Assembly: GCA_963576735.1 (NCBI GenBank)
Contig: OY755175.1
Location: 9,998,401 to 10,062,400, forward strand
From: Bedellia somnulentella
Lineage: Eukaryota; Arthropoda; Insecta; Lepidoptera; Bedelliidae
DNA: 64,000 nucleotides
Reading direction: 5' to 3'
Positions within the stretch are counted from its first letter, which is position 1, and each line of letters opens with the position of its first letter. Shown here piece after piece: positions 1 to 12,134 of this stretch. The notes under the pieces were generated by a model that ran no database searches, was not told the origin of the DNA, and was given only the letters and a program-made list of their open reading frames with translations. Made by a program: the position numbers and the translations under genes.

Positions 1-336
1 TCTATATTTATTTATTGTTATATGTTTGGGTGTAGAATAGTAGTGTACATGACGGTTTTTATGTCAATTAAGACTTTGGCAACAAAAGATGATAGGAAAA
101 TCTGAACTGAACGTCTTTGTGCACAAATGCAGAGAGGGTTCGTTTCTGTGACTGTTCAAAAGATGGCGCTCTTGAGATTGTTTCGCTTGAAAAATAATAA
201 AATTAAACCAATTTAATTTTTAAATACTCATGAATTTCTTTTTTTAAAACAATAGTTAGAGCGTTCACGCTACCGATCCTTTCAGCCCTATTATATTACT
301 ATACGAATTATATTATTATTATATTTGTACGTATAT
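1..336. other. Unassigned AT-rich sequence
   Basis: No coding exon, RNA gene or recognisable repeat was seen before the first family A element begins. Confidence 0.5.
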
Positions 337-591
337 GCCGTGTAGTGCCGGCTTAGAATGTCGCTACCCCTTTCTACCCACGGGTGTCGTAAGAGGCGAC
401 TAAGGGTATTGGGGCTTTTTATTGGATTTTTGGGCGATGCGGTTGGAGACCCATTACCAAAAACCTTTATTTTTACCATCTTTTCCCCACTCAACTTCCA
501 AAAGTGGCTGAGGAATTTATAATTCCTTAGCTCTGGTTACCCCTTCTAGGGAAATATAGCCGTGAGTATATGTATGTGTGTATGTATGTAT
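337..591 (+). repeat. Family A SINE-like element, near full length
   Basis: Starts at GCCGTGTAGTGCCGGCTTAG, passes through the conserved core CGTAAGAGGCGACTAAGGG and GGCGATGCGGTTGGAGACCC, and ends in CCGTGAGTATATGTATG plus ATGT repeats. The same order recurs about two dozen times in the window on both strands. No open reading frame is conserved between copies, so this is a non-coding retroposon. Its last ~45 bases match the 3' end of the RTE-type LINE (family B), which suggests mobilisation by that LINE. I saw no tRNA-like head, so the origin of the 5' part is unknown. Confidence 0.85.
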
Positions 592-623
592 TATAAAACT
601 GATATTTTTTGGAACTCAAGACT

Positions 624-800
624 CAAGCGTTCACGCCGTATATACCCGAAGGGATTTGTAGAGGTACTACGAATAATAGAGGTACTAGTAATACTTATGA
701 ACATCACGTGACATTGTCACCTGGTATTCAGAGTACCAACGTTTTGCTTGGCCAGGGTACGATGTTTTCCTCACCGTTAACAACTGTAATAATTGATTAC
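624..800 (-). repeat. Family D tRNA-derived SINE, partial, subfamily D2
   Basis: On the minus strand this is the 3' half of family D: the conserved GTTAACGGTGAGG region, a CCAGGTGACAATGTCACGT segment that defines subfamily D2, and the 3' end CGGCGTGAACG. The tRNA-like head is missing and the middle carries deletions relative to the copies at 16948 and 31368. Confidence 0.7.
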
Positions 801-1151
801 GTATTATTTGATGCCACTTTTTAACGGCGCAGCGCCTGTTTTGATGGAAACTAATTGAACCAATGCTGGCATACAATTACTAAATCTGGCTTGAAAACTT
901 AGATTTCATGCCTTATTTTATTGTGTACGTTTTATTTTTAGTCATTAGTATTTATAACCGGTGTTTAAATAATATATCCCATATTCTATTATAAATATTA
1001 ATGCCAAAAAGTAGCCAAACCCTCAGAATTAAAAACACTAATGCCACTATTTGAAATCAAACATGGAAAATATGCTAAAATAAACAAAAATCATTTGAAT
1101 CGCCGCGAAAGCTTAAGTGGCCTTTTACAACCACCACTAAGAGGCGACTTT

Positions 1152-1289
1152 CGACCGATTTCTGAATTGAGTATTCCAGCTGAGAACAACTTAAGTATCG
1201 TTCTGTCACATTGAAATCTTAACAACTGAATGAGACAAAACGATACTTAAGTCGTTCTCAGCTTGAATACTCAATTCAGAAGTCGGGCG
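1152..1289. mobile_element. Fold-back MITE with 56-bp inverted arms
   Basis: Bases 1152-1207 and 1234-1289 are inverted copies that match at roughly 51 of 56 positions (core TTCTGAATTGAGTATTC, AGCTGAGAAC, ACTTAAGTATCGTT), separated by a 26-base loop. There is no ORF. This fits a miniature inverted-repeat transposable element. No clear target-site duplication was seen, so the superfamily is not assigned. Confidence 0.75.
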
Positions 1290-2870
1290 TTAGGATCTTA
1301 CACCAACCATTCTAACCCGACACTACACAGCTTAATTTAAATAACTGTCTGTATGTAAAACCAAAAATTTCATTGTATATATCAAATAACTAAAATGCCT
1401 TCTAATAAAGTATTTGATTGCATCGAATTATTGACTACGAGGCCTACGAAGCGCTCGACTGCAATCGTAGCACGGTGCGGCGTAGTCACTACGAAAACTG
1501 TTTTCCACTGGCAACCCAGTCTGCGCACCGAACGGCTCCGCTGGACTGTGAAAATGATTTTGATTTGACCCTTTGAAGGGTGTCTCTACCGCAAAATTAC
1601 GTTTCCTTTTGTGCAGTACATAGCAGATACACGGTGTAATACAAAAGCTCCCTACAGAACTTAGTGAATTAATGACATGTCGCACTGTTTTTAAGAACTA
1701 TGCTATCAATAAACGAACCTATTTAATTACTTAAAAGATTTAATGTAATATTTATCTACTTTATTACGGAATGAAAATGAATTTCGCGTAAAATGTTAAA
1801 ATGGGGACCATTATCGATATTAAGGGGTTCGCCAAAACTCTCTTGGTTTTTATCAGACAATGTGGCAGAGAAGACGATAATTTTATTCTGAGAGTATCTA
1901 TCCTCTTACTGCTGATATATTCAACAGAATATTCCCATATGTGCGTAATTCTGCGGAATGGAAAAAAAGGTCTGCTTGAGGGGTGAAATATGTAAATTTA
2001 TTGTATTGGGCGGGCTTGGAGCGGCGGCGGGCGGCGGCGGCGGCGGCGGGTGCCCCCGTCATACGCCGACACGTCGGATAAAGGAAATGTTAATGCGCGT
2101 CAATTTATGTGCGTTTCTATGATTTTGCTGAATCGACTCCGCCGTTTTCCCCTTTATGGCAGCCGCGATGAGTTCTTTGTTTCTCGAAGTGAACCACCTT
2201 CTACACGGAACGTGATCTCGGCTCTAAGTAGCAAATTCTATTATAAAAATTACGTATTTTTTTTACTTTGCTACGACAATATTTTACTATGCAAAATTAA
2301 TTTAGATTCTGACTTAATGAAAAGACAATATAATTTCTATATTAATATAAATTCAGATTTACTGCCTGATTTTTGTATTCTCATTAGGGGACTCGTGTTT
2401 GGCAGACGTACAACCATCAAAATGATGAAGAAACTAAAACTCATTTTAGTTTGAATAATAATAATTAATTGTATACATAAATACAAAAATGATCAACCCA
2501 GTCACTGTCCCAACGACATATCTTCTGTGATTTATTCCCCCAGCGAGTCATTGACTAATTTACAAAGGCCAAATGTGACATAATACCAGCATAATTCAAT
2601 GTTTTGCTCACCATATTGTATTTTATTTATGAGTTATACACGGTCGGGTGGTGCCCACCCCTCGGTCCGCGGAGCTGTGACGAACACTGATTCACTACCA
2701 TCTTTTTACTTGCGTACTTATTGGTAATAATTTCGGGCAATTATTTGCTAATTCAATTATATTTGTTACCGTCATATTTGTTTGTATTTTGGCAGATCAT
2801 TAATTAACATAACTGTATTACATATAACTTTATGATTAACTATAAATGATTAACCTTTTAGTTAGTAAAC
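1290..2870. other. Intergenic stretch with A fragment and CGG tract
   Basis: Bases 1305-1331 match the 5' end of family A on the minus strand (ATTCTAA.CCGACACTACACAGCT). A (CGG)-rich tract lies at about 2013-2049. Open frames at 1801-1986 and 2050-2454 show no recognisable domain and look like chance. The rest is unassigned. Confidence 0.5.
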
Positions 2871-2883
2871 TGAAAAAAAAGGT
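2871..2883. repeat. Target-site duplication, left (TGAAAAAAAAGGT)
   Basis: The 13-bp sequence recurs exactly at 3092-3104 on the far side of the family C element. This is the length expected for target-primed retroposition. Confidence 0.8.
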
Positions 2884-3091
2884 AATAAATAAAGAATAAA
2901 TAAAGGAAAGAAAAATTTCGCACTGGCAGCCAACTGACACGGTAGCTCAGTTGGCAGAGCATCTGGGGCGTTTACCCGAGGTCGCGGGTTCGATCCCCGC
3001 CTGTGTCGAAATTTTTCTTTCCTTTATTTATTCTTTATTTATTAGTAATAATCCCCACATGAGGTTTTCATGAACAAAAAGATTTGAATTA
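2884..3091 (+). mobile_element. Family C fold-back element carrying a tRNA-like unit
   Basis: The left end (AATAAATAAAGAATAAATAA followed by GGAAAGAAAAATTTCG) is the inverse of sequence just right of the tRNA-like unit. Between the arms is a 72-nt tRNA-like sequence. To its right are the second arm and the family 3' end CCCCACATGAGGTTTTCATG plus AACAAAAAGATTT. A 13-bp direct repeat flanks the element exactly, so it transposed as a unit. The duplication length points to retroposition rather than cut-and-paste. Confidence 0.8.
2936..3007 (+). tRNA. tRNA-like sequence inside family C (probably not a functional tRNA)
   Basis: A 72-nt sequence folds as acceptor GACACGG/CTGTGTC, D stem GCTC/GAGC and T stem GCGGG/CCCGC. 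It has an A box (TAGCTCAGTTGG) and a B box (GGTTCGATCC) that fit RNA polymerase III promoters. The anticodon stem pairs poorly, so no anticodon is assigned. Because the unit is embedded in a mobile element with TSDs, it is best read as the SINE promoter head. Confidence 0.6.
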
Positions 3092-3104
3092 TGAAAAAAA
3101 AGGT

Positions 3105-6100
3105 TTTTTAAATATTATCATAAGAATTTTATTTACTTTCCTAATTGATATAAACTAAAAAGTTGTAAATCATTTTGTTATTTTAAATGTATGATCCTAC
3201 AAGTAACTTAAAGTAATAATGTTGATGTGAGTGAATCAGGGTTGTCGTCCCGCTGTCATTTTTATCAGGGTTGTATTTTCCAGTCGTTAGTGATTCATAG
3301 TCATTTTTTTGTAAACTTTGCAGTTGCTATAAAATTTAATCATTTTTTTTCTTTTACCGTAGCATAATAAAACTAAACAGAGATAGCTAAAGAAATCATC
3401 TTGCATAATTTGCTCAATAGTTACTTAATATTGCGTGTAAGTTTTATTGTTAATTATAAAAAATAAAAGGTTTTATTTAAGAAGCTCTGGGTACTTTTTT
3501 TATAGCCCTAATTAAAGGATGGTAGGTACTCAATTTGTAATAAATAAATTATGTACATTCATCAGTTCATAATATATATTTTACTTCCCACTACTTTGAA
3601 GGTTTGACTCCTGCAAACTCTTTTATACAGCATACAATATTGTCACTGGAACGGAAACATTTTCAGTGCTATTTAGCTAGAGTAAAAGCCTCGACCCTCG
3701 GTTGTAATAAAGTTATGCTTGGTGATGCTGATGTATTCAGATGTTGATCCGTTTAATCTGGGAGGGCGACTGGCGATATTTAAATTTTTAAACGGTGTCG
3801 AGACAAACTCCGTGCCGCGTTTTGTAAAAGCAATTTGTTTCCTGAAATTTGTGTAGTCGATTGTACCTTGTAATAATATTACTTAACATTTTAAGCTAAA
3901 ACTAGCTTTTAAAACAGTTAAAAGGATACTAGTAATTTAATTCCATGAAAATTTAAAAACTAGTTGGTATTTGTAACGTAAACATATATTTTTACCAGTT
4001 GTTTTTTTTATTGAATAACTTACTAAATAGTTTCTATCCAGTTCTATTACAAACTATATTTATGACAAATATATGTTAATGAAACTGTACGGTAAGTAAC
4101 AAGATGTCGACAGATGAGTGGAACATATGTATTGTCTGTCGTATTTAAGGGTGGCTAATAAAATTATGAATGAGAACAAAATAGCGTGGTTATTGCGTGC
4201 GCTCGCGTTGCGGGGCGCCCGACCTATGACACCCGGGACTTATGTTCGTGTGATAAGATTTATTTAGAGATCCTTTTTAGTTTTCACAATCAGTATGAGT
4301 TGGTCTATAAATTTTATGCTATTGGCTAGCAAGTGTAAACAAACCATATGCAAGGATAATGTATTCTAAAATCAAATTAAATAGATTCTCTGAACAATGG
4401 AAAAGAACTGATTTTTCTCACAACAATATATAAAAGAAAAAAAAAACAATATAAAACCATGTAAAGGTACTAGAAGACTTTTTCGTAGATATTGTTTTTT
4501 TTTTAAATTTGGTTTTTTATTGAATTAAACTATGACATGCATAATTTGTCACAGAATATATCCGGAACCCAGTAACCCTCCGCGCTTATAAAGTTTAATT
4601 ATAATATTTGACGGCGGCATGCAGAGAGCGCGGGTCGCGGGTGGTGTTAATGCAAATTGTGGTATTAACTTTATTGCTGGTATTATCTTCCATCAGGATG
4701 TATCTCCCTCACGCGTGCCCGGGATCACAGCCTGCCTTACCTACTCTTCTATGGCCCTACTGGAAAGCTACCCCACATATATCGCTTTATCTTTAACGAT
4801 GACAATATTATGACTGTCAGATAACAAATAACTTTTAAGAGGCAAACGAATAAAACAATGTTTCCTCATAACTTAATAACAAAGAAAGTTGGTACATAAA
4901 CGCGGCAGCCTCATTTATAATTCTTTATAAGAAAACAAAGGCGAGGGTTAGTCGTAATAAGGCAGCGCCACCTCGCCAGCTTATCTTTATTGCCTCCAAC
5001 CCACGTAGAATAATAAATCGTTTTCATCAAAAACAAATACTCGACAGTTTTTGTCGGAACCCGAGCAAACGGGAGGGAGGGTGGCAATTTTCCACCCCCA
5101 TAATACAATATTTTCCGACATTTTCCACGGGAACGCGGCTCCGAATCGCTCGCTGGCAACCGGCAGGTTCCTTTAATGTGTATTTTTCGTCCAATCAGAG
5201 AAGGGCGAGAGTCTCGATATTACCTCAACTGTCACACATAAAGTGGAAAATATGGTCGGTGGGAGGGCGGCGGGGCGCGCGGGGCAGCTGTTTGCTAGTC
5301 GGGTCGCGAAGTCGCGCGACACCTCCGTGGGGCTCCAGCGGCGGCGGCGGCGGCGGCGGCGCGCGATCATAACACCGCGGAGGAGCAGTGCGTGATCTCG
5401 GCTGCGATACAAGTGTCGAGATACGCTTATGTATTGAGCTGTTTATCTTCATAATGGCCATTCGAAGTCAGGAACATGGAGCGCTATGCCGATTAATGTG
5501 CAAAGTTATGTCTTCCAGGAATTGATTTAATTTGTAGTAAAGTCAGATTCATATGTTTGTTTTTTATATAATTATGGGTAGTTATTTAGTTGGCTTACAA
5601 TAATAAGTGCGGGATGAAATCCTTCTAAAGCTGTGGGCGACGTCGGTCGGTTGCGCAAGGCTACGACTCCGCGGAAGGCGGTAGGCGGATGCTACGAGCA
5701 TTCGCTGAATATAAATCGCGATTCATTTCTCATCGTAACTTTTTGTCGGTTCTTATCTGTTAGACTTCACTTTTCATCATCCGAGGGGATTTATGTAATG
5801 CCTAGTCATTTCTCGGCGTCGGGGCGAGGCTTATCGACGAAACGCGAGTGCGCTTGATTGATGAGCGCGCAAAAATAAATGTTCAGTTAAATTATTCGAT
5901 AAGTTGGAAACGGAAGTTAAAAGGGAATTATCTGTTTCCCCTGAAGACTTTATGGTTTCAACTTTATGTCGACAGTGTGATTGATTGGTACCTTCTGAAT
6001 TGAGAGTCGGCGTTCCGTCGTCGCTTCCTAGCGTTCTGAGACCACGCTTTTCATTAACTCCGGACGAGCGAACACGCTGAATAATAAGGAGGGTCAGTGA

Positions 6101-7945
6101 CTACGAGCGGGTGATCACAAATAAGTTTACACGTTTTATTTATTATTTTCACTTGGACCCAGGCCAAGATTCCAATCGCCTGAATCATGTCATGAGTTGT
6201 AAGTTACAAAGCATTTCTTGGAAGCTTCAGATGCCTAAAAGCGTATTGTAGTTGAACTCCTGTAATTTTAAGGAAGATGAAATGTGTTATTATTTGATTT
6301 TAATATATTTTAGGTAAATTTTTATAACAACAATTTTATATAGGTACGTACTCATAAAATCCAAAAATGACTTGTATTACCTTAAATTGTTGTGTTATAA
6401 ATTTATAATTGAACTGAATTGTTACGAGTATAACTGAAGATTATGTAAATTATTTTTTGCTAATCTTACAACATTTATATATTTTGTTAAGTATGTTGTC
6501 TCGTCAGATTAATCAATTTAAAAAATAGTTTACAATTCAAAATAAAAAAACATTCAGATATATTTTTGGGTGTGCAGGAGCGAATGGACTGGTTTAAACA
6601 CAATCATATTAGGTAGGTGGTGAAACTAAATAACTTATTTTTGAATAATAATATTGCGCTGCTGCTTATTCGTTAATATAAAATAAATAACCTACCTACT
6701 TTTACCGTGGGCTATAATCCCATTAATAACCTTATCACCCAACATTCAGTTATATTATAATGCCTCAGGTAGCTATTTTAACTCTTTATGGACATGTAAT
6801 GCACTGAAAAGATGGCTTGATACGTCTGTGCATTACAAATAATTATTGTTTATTTATTTAGATTTTGGGAATTATTATGGGACATCTAGTGATGGGAAAG
6901 TAAAAAGTCCATGGGACTGTTAAAGTGTTAAATCAGGGCAGCAGGGCCAGACTATCAGTTTTCACCAATTAGACTAATAATTGCGTTTAATAATTTATAT
7001 TTACTTAAAAAATAATTTGTTTTTTACAGCAATATCGTAAATTTCTCCTCTATAATTTATATATCTAAATTAAAATAGTTGTTCATAAATTTTGCTTTAT
7101 AATTTTCCGCTAAATATACTAAACTAAACATTTCCTTGTGTAAATATACCAAACTGTGTAGTTGAGCTAAATATTTCCTTACTGATTAACAACAAAGACA
7201 AAACTTTTCCCATCTTGGCGTAAGGTGCAAAAGGTTAATTACTCCTGGACGTAAAGTTGCTGGAAACAAGATTCATAAATTGGCTGCGAGGCTGCAGCCG
7301 GTCCACTTAAAAAGAGCAATGCGGCTATTCTCCAGCGACACATGTACAAACAAAGTTTAATTGTGACGTGCGCGCCGCCGCCTCGGGCAAAACCGATTAC
7401 AGTCTTAGCGCTGGCTCACCTTCGACTGGTGCAGCGCCACCCGCCTCCACCCATATTCAATTCCAATCAATTCGACCGCACAGTTATACATAGGGCGCCT
7501 AGCTTGTTTTTATTGCGAGCTGCGTCGAGTGACAGCCGCAAACATTGCACGCCCACCCTCTCCCGCTCCACTCTCAAAACGTTTTACTTTTTTAATTTCG
7601 ATTTTGATTTTTTCCGAGAGCCCGAGCCGCCCCGGTTTTATTTCGTTTAATTTCATAGCAGCGGGTGGAAGCGCGACAGATCGGAATTCCAGATATGTAC
7701 AATTTAAAATCGTGTAAGTACGGTCAGCAAGCGGCGCAGGGCGGGTGGCGCGCCGCTACGGAGATGGGTGGCCGCTCAGACTGACGCCTGTCCACTCGTT
7801 TTCTTTCTTTACACGAATTCTATTTACATCTGATTGCATTTGAATTTCAGTTGCCAATACGCAAAATAACTATAAAATAAATTACATGACAAAACATAAT
7901 GCTTTTAACAATTACCACCATTGTAATTAACGTAAAAAAATGTAG
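3105..7945. other. Repeat-poor intergenic stretch with GC-rich islets
   Basis: No exon with splice-consistent coding was found. GC-rich patches stand out against AT-rich DNA at about 4575-4760, 4960-5420, 5630-5870 and 7355-7790. A (GGC)n run lies near 5337-5362. Overlapping short ORFs in several frames across 5170-5460 are a by-product of GC content and the triplet repeat. The patches could be regulatory elements or distal 5' exons, but nothing in the sequence proves either. Confidence 0.4.
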
Positions 7946-7957
7946 TTTCTAATTTAG

Positions 7958-8326
7958 CGACATGATAGTCCAGTGGATAGAACACCCGCCCGAAAAACAG
8001 AAGGGCGTGAGTTCCAATCCTGGGACGGGCCTACACCAATTTGTCTTTTCTAAAGTCATATGTGTGGTTAATTTATCATGGTTGCTAACGGTGAGGGAAA
8101 ACATCGTGAGGAAACCCACATGGCTGAGTTGTACTTAGTCATGTGACAGTGTATTCGTACAAAACGGCGATAGGCCTGCCCCCTATCACGTGAGTACACT
8201 GTCTAAGCAAAACGTGGGTACCTTCTCTGGAAACTAGATGGCGCTTGCCATGTGAGTTCAGGAGTATTGGTACCTCTGCCAACCCCTTCGGGGATAAACG
8301 GCGTGAACGTTTATGTTATGTTATGT
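7958..8326 (+). repeat. Family D tRNA-derived SINE, full length, subfamily D1
   Basis: The head is tRNA-like, with A box TAGTCCAGTGG and B box GAGTTCCAATCC. The body contains TTATCATGGTTGCTAACGG and CCCCTATCACGTGAGTACAC. The 3' end is CCAACCCCTTCGGGG, CGGCGTGAACG and TTATG repeats. A 12-bp duplication TTTCTAATTTAG flanks it at 7946-7957 and 8327-8338. The copy at 48731-49087 is nearly identical, so this subfamily moved recently. The 3' end resembles those of families A and B. Confidence 0.9.
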
Positions 8327-8338
8327 TTTCTAATTTAG

Positions 8339-9068
8339 GTAGGCTGAGACCATCAATTACTATTTTGTACGATCATGGCAAACTTTTTTTATGGCGACTG
8401 GCTTTTACCTGAAGATGTCGCGGGTTCATTCCCTGCATAATTCTAGGTCTTGACTTTTTATTTATATGTGTATTGTATTTGTATATTGATACCATCGTCG
8501 AGTATAAATCCCTTGCAAAAAATAATTGTAGTACTTTCAAGGGGCCAAGGTAAATTCTGTATGCTATTCCCGTATTTTTTTATATTTTTTGATTAAATCC
8601 TTACGCTATAATTTTCATCACAACCATCATTACCAATAACTATGATCAGTTTATGCAAACATGCTAATAAATCACCTCCGAATCTCAATCCCCTATTCAC
8701 CTCATTGAAATTTCAGTAGCGCATTCGGCTGTACTACATGATGCCAATAACCATACATTAATGTGACAAGCGGTATAATAATACGAAGATAAGTAGTTTT
8801 CAGATCGATCACAGCAACGTTATTGGCAAACTTCTCCGCGACACGGCCCTTGATTAAAAGTATGCAAATTTTATTACGTCCTGTGGGGAGGGAGGGCTGG
8901 CTGGAGACATATAGTCCCTATCGAGATACTACGCAGCATGCTCTGGACATAGTACTATCTATTTCATTGTTAGATGACCCTGATTGGGTTGTTGCAACGT
9001 TTATTAATATTCTTGGGGAATCCTATAATCAATTATTATTTTTATATATGAACAATTATTTTTAAAAG
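8339..9068. other. Unassigned intergenic stretch
   Basis: A weak B-box-like GTCGCGGGTTCATTCCC at about 8414 may mark an old tRNA-SINE relic. Nothing else was recognised. Confidence 0.4.
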
Positions 9069-9070
9069 TA

Positions 9071-10689
9071 GGGTAGACCGGGGACAATTGTACCATTTTT
9101 TGGAAATTGTTCAATATTGAGAAATCTAATGAAATATAACTTATTATGTTAGAACGCTGTAAAAACTAGATTCATTAGCTACAAATTTAAGAATGCAGAA
9201 TTGAATTATTATTTCGAATACTTACTAAAAAACAAATTTGAACTATAGGATGTCTTATGTTACAATTGACCCCTGCAACGGGTCAATTGTACCAATAAAT
9301 ATATAAGGCAATAAAACTCAGTATGTTCATTTAATCGTCAACTTTATTTGTATTATATACTCTCAATCTCCTGCAATCATCAGTCTTTATTAACTGAGAT
9401 CAAAATATTTAGGAACAAGTATGAAAAATCAAGACTTAAGTTTAAAAACAAAAAAATAACTTTTCTTCCATAATAACAAAAAAAAACTAACTGTTTCCAC
9501 ATAGCATGTCATCTATTTGGCTCGGATATTGCTTCTGAATCAACAATAAGCATAATAACAATCATAGAAATATCAAAACTTAAAAATCTATTTTTATATG
9601 AAGGTACAATTGACCCCTGGTACAATTGACCCAAATAATTTATACCTACTAGAAAAGGGAGCAAAAAATTAATCTGATTCACAGTTGTGACATATATAAT
9701 TAGTTTCCTGTGGCGTACATTCTTAGTGTGCCCACATCCCACATCCCGCATTGCGAACACTGAACCCAAATTTCGTTGGGGCGACTTCTACTATATGGCT
9801 CCATGCATAAAACACAAAAACATTCTTCTTCCTCTTCAGAACTCATAGGATCATTTTCTGCAGCTTTCCTTTTTAAAGTTTTTGGTTGACTACTTTTCCC
9901 TTTCCTTTACCCTGTTCAAAGCTTCCTAAATCCTTTTTGACTTGTTTGGCCCTCTTCTTCTTTTCCGCTTCTTCTGCTTCTTTCTGTATAGCATCCTTCT
10001 CCGGTGTGTCAGTATATATAGCTGTTTGCCTCTTCTTTCTTCCACGATTGGTCGTTTTTCGAGGCGGTGCTTTAGGTAGTGGACGAACTGCTTCTGGAAA
10101 AAAGTGCTGGTGACTTTTACTTGGTGAAGGCGAAGTGTAAGAGAGCGGTCTGTTTCGAAGTTCACTACTTAAGTTATTGGAAAGTGTACTAAAAGGTCTT
10201 CTATGTGTGAGTTCAGGGGAGGATTCTTTATTTGTAAATTAAAATGCAATGAGTAGGGTTAATTGTACCACGGGGTTGATTGTGCCGGTACAATTGACCC
10301 CACGGAGACTGGTACAACTGTTCCAAGTAGGTAGTCAAGAAAACTTCACTTAAAATCCAGTCAATTTCTCAGTGAATGTCAAGAATTCGTTGTCCATACA
10401 AAGTTTCAAGCCTGGATAAACTATTGAAAACAATACCTTGGTAACAAAGAGCATATTACGCATCTTATGGGCATATATATTTGAGGTGAAAACTTACCGC
10501 AGCTGGGCAAAAAACAAAAATCCTTCCTATACACGTCCGTTTCTCAGCGCGAGCGACGCCGACTTGTGAGCGGTTCGAAACACAAAAAGCGCATATTCTG
10601 ACGCTACGCACACAAACAAACGTCGCTTGTATGCAGAAATATCGCCGATGGTACTATTGACCCGTGGTACTATTGTACCCGGTCTACCC
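9071..10689 (-). mobile_element. pogo/Tigger-like DNA transposon, internally deleted
   Basis: The ends form terminal inverted repeats: 9071 begins GGGTAGACCGGGGACAATTG, and the inverse of 10666-10689 matches it at 22 of 24 bases. A TA dinucleotide flanks each end (9069-9070 and 10690-10691), as for Tc1/mariner/pogo insertions. The motif CAATTGACCC recurs several times inside on both strands. Only the C-terminal part of a transposase remains on the minus strand, so the copy is non-autonomous. Confidence 0.8.
9669..10234 (-). pseudogene. Transposase C-terminal remnant with PHD-like Cys/His cluster
   Basis: The minus strand reads open from about 10234 to a stop at 9873. It includes PEAVRPLPKAPPRKT, NRGRKKRQTAIYTDTPEKDA and a Lys/Glu-rich stretch. 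After a frameshift it continues as an acidic run, CFCVLCMEPY and WVQCSQCGMW, and after another break ends as NYICHNCESD and a stop at 9669. This order (proline-rich, RGRKK, charged coil, then a zinc-binding CxxC/C..C..W/CxxC cluster) matches the tail of insect DDE transposases of the pogo/Tigger group as I know them. The DDE catalytic core and the N-terminal DNA-binding domain are absent. It is broken and not functional. Confidence 0.7.
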
Positions 10690-10691
10690 TA

Positions 10692-12114
10692 ATAAATATA
10701 TATACATATATATAATATTATATGAAGAAAACATATTAAAAGTATGGAATAATATAATAAAGAAATAAAAACATTAATAAGACATCAATAAAATTAATAA
10801 TAAGTTGATCGCTTCAAAGTGCCTACTCTTGCATGAACCGCAAAGTTGCAAATACAAATAAAAGTTCCTTGTGTTGTGTTTGCTTATGAGTTGACATTCA
10901 ATATAGAGCTTCCTTATTAAGAAGATAAAGTATTATATTTTGGTGGTCGATATAACATTAAGGTAAATTGATAATCTTATATAACAACGACACAGATGTG
11001 CAAACTATCTTCTAAACGCTTTTCAATACGCCTTACATAAAATTTTATGCAACATATTTTTTTACTTCACTCTCAAATATTCTCAATTTTGGGAATAAAC
11101 TTTAAGTGACTTTGTAACCATGTGAGATTAAGAAAATGAATCATAACATTTCCTATTATATGAATTTCATGATGTAAATTTGAGAATGTATGTAGTCCTA
11201 AAATAATATATTTGAGTATCTACCTAAAGCACTCATTATCATTACAATAAATTACTCCATGTATCGTCGACACTGAAAACAATTTTAAAAATTTATACAA
11301 TATTCAAGAGTCCCAATCAAAACCCGGACTTAGCTTCATACTGCTGTTCATGTTTTATAAGAATAGCTACTTTTGTATGAAAAGAGCACTGAGTCGCTTG
11401 CAATAAATAATTCGTAGCTACGTGTAGTGGAGTTGGGTTTTGTTTATGTCAAATTGTAATTTATTGGTTGCTCGACTCCACTTGGATATTACGACGGCCA
11501 CCCACCCCCTACCCCCCCGCAGCGCAATTTCCATGAAAATTTTATATCACCACCGTGTCGAAGTCGCGTCATCCAGTTTTTTCTTGTCCAGCCGCGGCCG
11601 AACCGACCTTTCGATTAAATTAAGGGCATGAACTGACAATTCTAAACTGATTGATAGCTTCACATAACGATCCAGTGTCCACGCCCACATATATATTACT
11701 CAATTATTGATCACACGAACTCAATCTACATTCCATGTTTTTGCTTTACATCCGAGTCATCAGACGTAATTGAATTCGTTGCATCACATACACGAACTAT
11801 GAACGGAATTTGTCAACTAAACTAATTGCCATGAATCGGCAACCAACTTATAATGAGTAAACTTTTTGTGATCGGTCTTCGGATCACTTTTCAACTATTT
11901 TCCATAGATTGGAAGAAAACAGTTACCTTGATAACTTTCTTTAACAACATATTTGTATGTCAACATGTATATGTCTGGAAATGGGCCTCTAAGTTTAATA
12001 ATAATTTAAAATTATGCTACAAGGCTTGAAATCAAAAAATTAATTATGTTCTTAGATTTAAAATGTACATTAACTGACATTATATATAACAATAATTGGG
12101 ATTAACCAACGAAT
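10692..12114. other. Unassigned AT-rich intergenic stretch
   Basis: No gene or clear repeat was recognised. Short ORFs are consistent with chance. Confidence 0.45.
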
Positions 12115-12134
12115 ATTTTTAAAACCACTTACGT

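Noticed and set aside
2050..2454. 134-codon plus-strand ORF starting in a CGG tract
   Set aside because: The second half is AT-rich and Ile/Asn/Leu dominated, as random AT-rich ORFs are. No domain.
2936..3007. Functional tRNA gene
   Set aside because: Boxes A and B are good, but the anticodon stem does not pair and the unit lies inside a mobile element with TSDs.
5173..5461. Three overlapping ORFs with Arg, Gly or Pro runs
   Set aside because: They are the same (GGC)n triplet repeat read in different frames.
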